From Candidatus Kuenenbacteria bacterium GW2011_GWA2_42_15 (GTDB lineage Bacteria > Patescibacteriota > Patescibacteriia > UBA2196 > GWA2-42-15), in contig LCCW01000018.1 in NCBI GenBank assembly GCA_000998185.1, positions 1-10,017 of the forward strand: a stretch of DNA of 10,017 bases, written 5' to 3'. The position numbers and the translations under genes are program-made. This document shows positions 5,957 through 10,017 of this stretch, piece after piece (within the stretch, counting starts at the first letter, position 1; each line of letters begins with the position of its first letter). Below the pieces are notes generated by a model, which did no database searches, was not told the DNA's origin, and saw nothing but the letters and a program-made list of their open reading frames with translations.

Positions 5957-6898
5957 TTAATTTTTCAAAATCCAGGGATAATATTTTTTCGCGTATTTAT
6001 CCACTTCTCTCGGTTTGATCACGCCGAATTCCGTAATGTAGCCGGTGATCATCCGCGCCGGTATTCGGTCAAAATCATAATTTATAATCTTTAGTCCCTT
6101 GGGCGCCGCCGGCCAAACCTCGTTTGAATCGCGTAATGTTGCTTTCATCTTCAGGTTGGTTTTTTTCAAAATGGTTCCGGCCAGATATACGGGAATGCCC
6201 GAGGTATAGGCCGCAAGCGCTATGTTGAAACTGCCGACTTTATTGAGCGCGGCATTGTCTTTTAAAATCACATCGCAGCCCATAATGACCTTATTGATTT
6301 TCACTTCGTCGCCGGAAAAATTTGAAACCAGAAAACCCGCTGTCGCGTCCACGACCATTGTGTTGACTATGCCGGCCCTTGCCAAATCTTCCGAAGTCAG
6401 TCTGCCCTGAAAAAGCGGTCTGGTCTCATCGTTGAAAACATGAAATTTTTTACCTTGCTTTTTCGCGTTTTTTAAAATATTTACGACTGTTACGGAGTGG
6501 CAATGGGTAAAAATTTTATCTTTGTTTTTTATCAGTTTTGCTCCGCGCGCCGCCATTAGTTTATTATTATTCTCCACCATCACGATAAAGTCGTTGGCAT
6601 ACTGTTGCGCTAATTTTTTCAAATATCCTATACCCAGTCTGGTTTTTTCCGTTCTCGCGGCCTTATTTAATTTGGCGATCAGACATTGAATAGCGTTGAT
6701 TGCCATTGGCTCGTTTGGTCTGGCGCCCGCGATTAGCAGCCCGATTTTTCTGGCCACTATTAAAAAATTAGCCGCGTTCGCGATCTTCAAAGACGATAAA
6801 TAATCGCGCCAAGCTAAAATGTTTGCCTGGCAGATATTGGTCGCGCCCTGGATTTTCACGGACTTGATGTTTCTGATGGTCTTTTTTAAATCTCGCAT
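5957..6898 (-). CDS. Ribose-1,5-bisphosphate isomerase (eIF2B/MtnA-like family)
   Basis: Converts ribose 1,5-bisphosphate, made by AMP phosphorylase, to ribulose 1,5-bisphosphate for RuBisCO. I start it at ATG 6896-6898, giving 313 aa; this removes a 14-residue TTG-initiated extension and places the promoter outside the gene. The fold is that of the eIF2B/methylthioribose-1-phosphate isomerase superfamily. Visible motifs are IQGATN (16-21), AGARPNEP (57-64), FTHCHS (130-135) with the expected catalytic Cys at 133, DETRPLFQGR (157-166), and MGCDVILKDNAALNKVGS (206-223) with the candidate catalytic Asp at 209. The phosphate-binding ETRP and RPNEP motifs and the two RuBisCO-pathway neighbours favour this over MtnA or a translation-factor role. 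It is first of the three pathway genes, 174 bases before RuBisCO, and probably leads the transcript. Confidence 0.92.
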   Translation of the reverse strand: MRDLKKTIRNIKSVKIQGATNICQANILAWRDYLSSLKIANAANFLIVARKIGLLIAGARPNEPMAINAIQCLIAKLNKAARTEKTRLGIGYLKKLAQQYANDFIVMVENNNKLMAARGAKLIKNKDKIFTHCHSVTVVNILKNAKKQGKKFHVFNDETRPLFQGRLTSEDLARAGIVNTMVVDATAGFLVSNFSGDEVKINKVIMGCDVILKDNAALNKVGSFNIALAAYTSGIPVYLAGTILKKTNLKMKATLRDSNEVWPAAPKGLKIINYDFDRIPARMITGYITEFGVIKPREVDKYAKKYYPWILKN

Positions 6899-6905
6899 AT
6901 GCTTT

Positions 6906-6914
6906 ATTGTATCA
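6906..6914 (-). promoter_or_regulatory. Extended -10 promoter of the isomerase gene
   Basis: Minus strand TGATACAAT gives TG-n-TACAAT. A weak -35 (TTGCTT) lies 18 bases upstream. The -10 ends only 7 bases before ATG 6898-6896, so the transcript should start at or within a base or two of the start codon. This placement also argues against the longer TTG start. Confidence 0.55.
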
Positions 6915-6940
6915 GGAATTGAGGCGGGTAAGCAAGTCAA

Positions 6941-7070
6941 TGTGAGTCAGGCGAGTCAAGTATTTTTAAATACATTCTGTATTACCCGTTACTTATTACT
7001 TTAAGACTACATTTACGAATTACGGATTATCCACCTACGGGGGATCTACCGCAGGGAGACGGATTACAGA
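6941..7070. repeat. Repeat-rich spacer between DUF1294 and isomerase genes
   Basis: Near 6942-6960 GAGTCA-type words repeat (GAGTCAGGCGAGTCAAG). At 7022-7029 and 7059-7066 the octamer ACGGATTA is a direct repeat. Between them CCTACGG (7034-7040) and CCGCAGG (7049-7055) form a hairpin with one mismatch that becomes a G-U pair in minus-strand RNA. No T-tract follows, so I do not call a terminator. Confidence 0.55.
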
Positions 7071-7340
7071 TTATAAATATTTTAACGCTAAATAAATTAT
7101 CATCATCTGCGCCAAAATTATTCCCAGCATCACCAAGACGAAACCCATTTTTCTGTTTTTGTGTTTGATAAGTTCCATGGCAATTAGCCCGCCAAGCGAG
7201 CCACCCAAAATTGCCAAGAGCCACAAAATTTTTTCCGGCAACCGGCGTTCATTGTAAATCGCCCGGCGCTTGTCAATCACGAAAACAACAAATGTAAATA
7301 TGTTGATTACGAGGAAATAATAAAATAGGGATTGAGGCAT
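7071..7340 (-). CDS. DUF1294 family small membrane protein, 89 aa
   Basis: Integral membrane protein of unknown function. ATG 7338-7340 gives MPQSLFYYFLVINIF; a TTG six codons upstream would add a polar stub and is less likely. There are three predicted membrane segments at about 5-22, 37-55 and 65-85. The family signature is present in order: VIDKRRA (21-27), RRLPEK (32-37), LGGSLGG (45-51) and KHKNRK (59-64). About 85-100 aa is normal for DUF1294. Some family members are fused to a cold-shock or zinc-ribbon domain, but this one stands alone. It follows the RNase gene in the same direction, separated by a MITE-like repeat, with no clear promoter of its own. Confidence 0.85.
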   Translation of the reverse strand: MPQSLFYYFLVINIFTFVVFVIDKRRAIYNERRLPEKILWLLAILGGSLGGLIAMELIKHKNRKMGFVLVMLGIILAQMMIIYLALKYL

Positions 7341-7356
7341 TTGGATTTTGTCCCCC

Positions 7357-7447
7357 AATTTCTAACTTGAAATTTTCCAGTTTGTTAAGGGGGGATCCCC
7401 TAAAGGGGGAAATTTTATTGGAAATTGGAAATTAGATATTAGAAATT
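7357..7447. repeat. 91-bp MITE-like element with terminal inverted repeats
   Basis: AATTTCTAA at 7357-7365 and TTAGAAATT at 7439-7447 are perfect 9-bp terminal inverted repeats. Similarity continues inward for about another dozen bases (TTGAAATTTTCC against ATCTAATTTCC). The centre has the palindrome GGGGATCCCC (7391-7400) and a TCCCC-TAAA-GGGGGA hairpin (7396-7410). No transposase gene is present. The right end overlaps the stop codon of the RNase gene (7446-7448). Confidence 0.65.
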
Positions 7448-8834
7448 ATAATTCCACCGCCTCTCCTTTTCCCGGCATGACAATCTCGCCGATATTCGCG
7501 TCATTAAGTTTTTCCGCGAGCGCATCCATGGCAGTCTTTTCTCCGTGCACCAGAAATAGTTTTTTTAATTTACCAGCGCCCTTGATGAATTTTACCAAAT
7601 CATATTGATCCGCATGCGCCGACAAGGAATTTAAAACAACGATTTTCGCCTTGACCGGCAGCCGCTCATTCAAGATGTTGACTTCTTTCGCGCCTTCTAA
7701 GAGTTTGCGCCCTAAGGTGTTTTCGGCCATAAAGCCCACGATGATCACGGTATTTTTTGGGCTGGCAAGGCTGTTTTTCAAATGATGTCTGATCCGGCCG
7801 AATTCGCACATGCCCGAAGCCGAGATGATAACGCAAGGTTGTTCGGTTTTATTTAATTTTTTAGACTCCTCCGCCGTTTCCACAAATCTCAAAGTGGTGA
7901 AGATGAACGGATCTTTGTTGTTTTGTAAAAAAGTTTTTTGCGTTTCTTCATCCAACAGATCCGGGTATTCGGAAAAAACTTCCGACACCCTTTCCGTCAA
8001 AGGACTGTCCAGGTAAACGAAAAGCGGCGGAATAGCCTTTTGATTTATCAGTTCGTGGATAATGTACAAAAGTTCTTGCGCCCGCTCCAAAGCGAAAGAG
8101 GGGATAATCACCTTGCCGCCCCGGGCATATGTTTCATTGATCGCCTTGGCCAAACCAAGATAAGAAGTGGCCAATGAGTCGTGCAGTCTATCGCCGTAAG
8201 TTGATTCTGAAATTAAATAATCAACCGCTTTTATTTGTTCCGGATCTTTGAGAATCGGCAAAAATTTTCGTCCCAAATCGCCGGTAAATCCCAGTCTGAC
8301 TATTGTTCCGTTTTCTTTCAATTCAAAAGTGGTCAAGGTTGAACCCAAAACATGACCGGCGTCTTTAAAATAAGCTTTCACTCCGGGGATTGGTTCAAAT
8401 TCTTGATAATAATCTGTGCCCGCAAATTGTTTTATCGCCGGCGCCACATCGTCCGGCGTGTAAATCGGCTCCAGCGCCGTTTCTTCCGGTTTTCTTTTTT
8501 TATTCAAATATTCCACATCATAGACCTGCACCCGGGCGCTGTCCTCAAGCATCAATTCCGTGATTTCTTTGGTGGCCGGCGTGCAGTAGATTCTGCCCCG
8601 AAAGCCCTGTTTGACCAAATTGGGAATATTGCCTGAATGGTCAATATGGGCATGGGATAAAATCATCGCGTCCACCGCTTTTGGGTCAAAAGGAAATTCG
8701 CGGTTCATCTGTTCCATCTCTCGTCTTCGGCCTTGCCAAAAACCGCAGTCCAAAAGCAGTTTTTTGCCATTGACCGTGATTAGATGCTGTGATCCAGTAA
8801 CGGTTTTGCAGGCGCCGAAAAAGGTGATTTTCAT
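7446..8834 (-). CDS. Metallo-beta-lactamase/beta-CASP RNA-processing exonuclease
   Basis: 462 aa, the usual length for the YSH1/COG1236 group of bacterial and archaeal beta-CASP RNases, which process or degrade RNA in the cytoplasm with two zinc ions. Metallo-beta-lactamase motifs: LLDCG (27-31), SHAHIDHSG (60-68), AGHVLGS with H161, and FTGDLGR with D186. The beta-CASP insert follows: ISESTYGDR with E210, PSFALERAQELL (245-256), and ISASGMCEFGRIRHHL (337-352). The C-terminal RMMBL part has NSLSAHADQYDL with H407 and LFLVHGE with H430. All metal ligands expected for an active nuclease are present. The ATG at 8832-8834 starts directly at the conserved MKITFFGACKTVTGS. The stop codon lies inside the right repeat of a MITE-like element, so the last residues may differ from relatives. 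A pure hydrolase outside RNA metabolism is unlikely given the beta-CASP motifs. Confidence 0.93.
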   Translation of the reverse strand: MKITFFGACKTVTGSQHLITVNGKKLLLDCGFWQGRRREMEQMNREFPFDPKAVDAMILSHAHIDHSGNIPNLVKQGFRGRIYCTPATKEITELMLEDSARVQVYDVEYLNKKRKPEETALEPIYTPDDVAPAIKQFAGTDYYQEFEPIPGVKAYFKDAGHVLGSTLTTFELKENGTIVRLGFTGDLGRKFLPILKDPEQIKAVDYLISESTYGDRLHDSLATSYLGLAKAINETYARGGKVIIPSFALERAQELLYIIHELINQKAIPPLFVYLDSPLTERVSEVFSEYPDLLDEETQKTFLQNNKDPFIFTTLRFVETAEESKKLNKTEQPCVIISASGMCEFGRIRHHLKNSLASPKNTVIIVGFMAENTLGRKLLEGAKEVNILNERLPVKAKIVVLNSLSAHADQYDLVKFIKGAGKLKKLFLVHGEKTAMDALAEKLNDANIGEIVMPGKGEAVEL

Positions 8835-8843
8835 ATGGGATTA

Positions 8844-8852
8844 AATATAACA
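8844..8852 (-). promoter_or_regulatory. Extended -10 promoter of the beta-CASP RNase gene
   Basis: Minus strand TGTTATATT gives TG-n-TATATT; no good -35 is visible. The -10 ends 10 bases before ATG 8834-8832, predicting a 5' leader of only about 2-3 bases. Confidence 0.5.
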
Positions 8853-8950
8853 AATGAATAGAATCGCATTGTTATTTTATCATAAAACCTTAACTTGAGC
8901 GAAAAAACGCCGGCTGTATTATAATAATTAAATGTAACTTTCTCGTTTAT

Positions 8951-9028
8951 CCTTAACTCCCTTGCCTGCTAAATTGTTAAGGGCGTATTGCCCCCACCCT
9001 TTTCAAATGGGTCTATAGCAATAGACCC
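8951..9028. repeat. Stacked short palindromes (GGGTCTAT hairpin and relatives)
   Basis: CCTTAAC (8951-8957) pairs with GTTAAGG (8976-8982). GGGC-GTATT-GCCC follows at 8981-8993. GGGTCTAT (9009-9016) pairs perfectly with ATAGACCC (9021-9028) around an AGCA loop. The second and third look like variants of one unit, GGG(C/T)...TAT(T/A)GC. No T-tract follows on either strand. Confidence 0.7.
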
Positions 9029-9105
9029 CTACAAAACATTCGGAGATTGTATTTAAAAATTTATCACTCTGCCGTAAAGTTAATTTCCCACCCGGCATTA
9101 TTCAA

Positions 9106-9140
9106 CCAAATTAAAACCGACCCTTATTAGGGGCCGGTTT
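9106..9140 (-). terminator. Rho-independent terminator of the 108-aa gene
   Basis: Minus strand AAACCGGCCC and GGGTCGGTTT form a 10-bp stem with one G-U pair around a 7-base loop, followed by TTTTAATTTGG. It begins 14 bases after the stop codon at 9154. Confidence 0.85.
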
Positions 9141-9153
9141 CGTAATCGGTTTT

Positions 9154-9480
9154 TCAGGCGGCCTTTGCTTGCTCTGCAAATTCTGTTTTTACTTGCTGGT
9201 ACACTTTTTCCCTATCCTCAAGCTTATAGATTGCCGGGTAAACATAACCGGCTCCTTCTTTTTCAACTCTTTCCGGAGTTGCTTCCCCTTTTTTTGCTAA
9301 TTCTTTTAAAATGGCCTCGTATCTATTTTTGAATTCATCATTTTCCGCATGCAGTTTCGCTTCAAATTTCATGGCCTTTTGCGCTTCGGTTTCTGGTTTA
9401 TCATTTGACTCGCGCCCACTTTGTTGCATTTTACTCATGGCTTCTGATTTATGAAAACCCATTTTTTCTAAAATACCCAT
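9154..9480 (-). CDS. Hypothetical charged protein, 108 aa
   Basis: Not recognised. It begins MGILEKMGFHKSEAMSKMQQ and is rich in Glu, Lys, Ala and Gln with no signal peptide, membrane segment or cysteine. Residues 30-65 look helical (AQKAMKFEAKLHAENDEFKNRYEAI region), then a short Pro/Gly/Tyr segment (GAGYVYPAIYKLEDREKVYQ, 76-95) and an Ala/Lys tail. A good Shine-Dalgarno sequence (AAAGGAA) lies about 9 bases before the ATG, and a strong terminator follows the stop, so it is probably a real, separately expressed gene. It is divergent from the small plus-strand ORF across a 164-base AT-rich spacer. Confidence 0.7.
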   Translation of the reverse strand: MGILEKMGFHKSEAMSKMQQSGRESNDKPETEAQKAMKFEAKLHAENDEFKNRYEAILKELAKKGEATPERVEKEGAGYVYPAIYKLEDREKVYQQVKTEFAEQAKAA

Positions 9481-9499
9481 AATATAAATTCCTTTCTAA

Positions 9500-9522
9500 A
9501 ACTAAATTTTAGCTTTTTAGTT
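9500..9522. repeat. AACTAAA/TTTAGTT inverted repeat in the leader of the 108-aa gene
   Basis: AACTAAA (9500-9506) and TTTAGTT (9516-9522) are perfect 7-bp arms around a 9-base loop. It ends 4-5 bases upstream of the Shine-Dalgarno sequence on the minus strand, so it could be an operator or a weak leader hairpin, or chance in AT-rich DNA. Confidence 0.35.
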
Positions 9523-9590
9523 GATAAATATTATTTTTTTACCTTTAATACAAGTTTAGCACTCTTTATTTTTTTTGGCAAATTTTTCCC

Positions 9591-9619
9591 TTGTTTTACC
9601 ATCACTGGTTTGTTAAATT
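9591..9619 (+). promoter_or_regulatory. Candidate promoter of the small plus-strand ORF
   Basis: TTGTTT (9591-9596), a 17-base spacer, then TAAATT (9614-9619) preceded by TG at 9611-9612 as an extended -10. Spacing is ideal but both hexamers are imperfect, and AT-rich DNA produces such matches by chance. The start site would be about 19 bases before ATG 9645. Confidence 0.45.
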
Positions 9620-9644
9620 TAAAGGATAAGTTAAACTGAATTTT

Positions 9645-9896
9645 ATGTCAAAAACTGGAGCGCAAATAGAGATTGGCCTTGGCAACAAGGGAGAATCAGC
9701 CCAGTCGCCAGCTGAATTTATCCCAGTGACTGAAATTACGGAAGCCATGAATCACAAACCAAACCCGAATCAGGCAGAGTTTAATTTTGGCAACGGCGGG
9801 AAAGACAGCGGCACCGAAAAATTGGCCATTGATTTAGCAGAGGCTAAAGATAGAAAATTTTTTTATTGGTCAATCTCGCTCGCCAAAAATTATTAA
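9645..9896 (+). CDS. Hypothetical protein, 83 aa, possibly a frameshifted longer gene
   Basis: Not recognised. It starts MSKTGAQIEIGLGNKGESAQ and is hydrophilic, with many Asn, Gln, Glu and Gly and no membrane segment or known motif. It has a reasonable promoter, but AAAGGATAAG lies rather far upstream for a Shine-Dalgarno sequence. Near the end a run of seven T (9868-9874 region) precedes an abrupt change to FYWSISLAKNY and a TAA stop. Skipping one T would keep the frame open to TAG 9958-9960 and give about 104 aa ending in RFIKKCGII. So the annotated end may be an artefact of a homopolymer error or a genuine mutation. Whether it is expressed is uncertain. Confidence 0.5.
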   Translation: MSKTGAQIEIGLGNKGESAQSPAEFIPVTEITEAMNHKPNPNQAEFNFGNGGKDSGTEKLAIDLAEAKDRKFFYWSISLAKNY

Positions 9897-9926
9897 AGAG
9901 TTGTGGAAAACTTTACCCACTTTACA

Positions 9927-9956
9927 TTATCGGTTTATCAAAAAATGTGGTATAAT
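9927..9956 (+). promoter_or_regulatory. Strong extended -10 promoter toward the right edge
   Basis: TGGTATAAT at 9948-9956 is a perfect TATAAT with TG-n extension; a weak -35 (TTATCG, 9927-9932) lies 18 bases upstream. It points to the ATG at 10015-10017, the last bases of the window, which would have a leader of about 50 bases. Confidence 0.65.
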
Positions 9957-10014
9957 ATAGACAGTCGCACTTTTCTACTCTTTTCGTTAGATTTTTAAGA
10001 TAATCAAAACAATT

Positions 10015-10017
10015 ATG
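10015..10017 (+). CDS. Possible start codon of a gene beyond the window
   Basis: Only the ATG is visible. It follows a strong promoter by about 58 bases, with a weak TAAGATAA as the only possible ribosome-binding site. No product can be named. Confidence 0.3.

Larger units (their letters stand above)
8835..9153. other. 319-base non-coding spacer with promoter, stacked palindromes and terminator
   Basis: No credible ORF is seen on either strand. From left to right it holds the RNase promoter (8844-8852), an AT-rich stretch to about 8945, the inverted repeats of 8951-9028, a featureless AT-rich stretch to about 9100, and the terminator of the 108-aa gene (9106-9140). Confidence 0.7.

Noticed and set aside
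6899..6940. Upstream TTG start for the isomerase
   Set aside because: It would place the extended -10 promoter inside the gene, and the shorter start puts the catalytic Cys at the family position 133.
7026..7034. DnaA box TTATCCACC
   Set aside because: It is part of the hairpin repeat downstream of DUF1294, is isolated, and has a mismatch at the last base.
7027..7224. A 65-residue minus-strand frame overlapping DUF1294
   Set aside because: It lies in another frame of the same strand and its end is formed by the intergenic hairpin repeat; the DUF1294 frame carries the family motifs.
7391..7410. Rho-independent terminator for the RNase gene
   Set aside because: The G/C palindrome is short and no T-tract follows on the minus strand; it is better explained as the core of the MITE-like repeat.
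8835..9153. Small RNA or tRNA gene in the long spacer
   Set aside because: The hairpins are short and unlinked; no cloverleaf, TTCGA loop or promoter-terminator pair facing into the spacer was seen.

Overview
The window looks like part of a Candidate Phyla Radiation genome, most likely a Parcubacteria-type lineage. This rests on an archaeal-type form III RuBisCO beside AMP phosphorylase and ribose-1,5-bisphosphate isomerase, short genes, AT-rich spacers packed with short palindromic repeats, and TAA, TAG and TGA all used as stops. That assignment is an inference from content, not a phylogenetic result.

Layout: everything from 1 to 9480 is encoded on the minus strand. Reading in transcription order from the right: a 108-aa hypothetical protein with its own terminator (9106-9480); a 319-base spacer with stacked palindromes (8835-9153); a beta-CASP metallo-beta-lactamase RNase (7446-8834); a 91-bp MITE-like repeat (7357-7447); a DUF1294 membrane protein (7071-7340); then the AMP pathway block of ribose-1,5-bisphosphate isomerase (5957-6898), form III RuBisCO (4523-5782) and AMP phosphorylase (2767-4266). 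These are followed by a membrane-anchored triple thioredoxin-fold protein (1041-2639), a 107-aa coiled-coil protein with a textbook promoter and terminator (611-1040), and the N-terminal third of a phosphoenolpyruvate synthase that runs off the left edge (1-551). The only plus-strand gene is a small hypothetical ORF at 9645-9896, possibly frameshifted. A strong plus-strand promoter follows it and the window ends on an ATG.

The three AMP-pathway enzymes form a complete route: AMP plus phosphate gives ribose 1,5-bisphosphate and adenine, the isomerase makes ribulose 1,5-bisphosphate, and RuBisCO fixes CO2 to give two 3-phosphoglycerates. PEP synthase/pyruvate-water dikinase would act further along the same lower glycolytic line. 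All three enzymes keep their recognisable catalytic residues. The route itself is known from archaea and CPR bacteria and is not new.

The less usual features are these: a palindromic repeat translated in frame inside the PEP synthase ATP-grasp domain; palindromic repeats placed in both spacers of the AMP-pathway block; a MITE-like element whose right inverted repeat forms the stop codon of the RNase gene; a tandem duplication of a one-cysteine (CPYG) thioredoxin domain with six matched cysteines; and several promoters of the extended -10 type, three of them so close to the start codon that leaderless or nearly leaderless mRNAs are likely.
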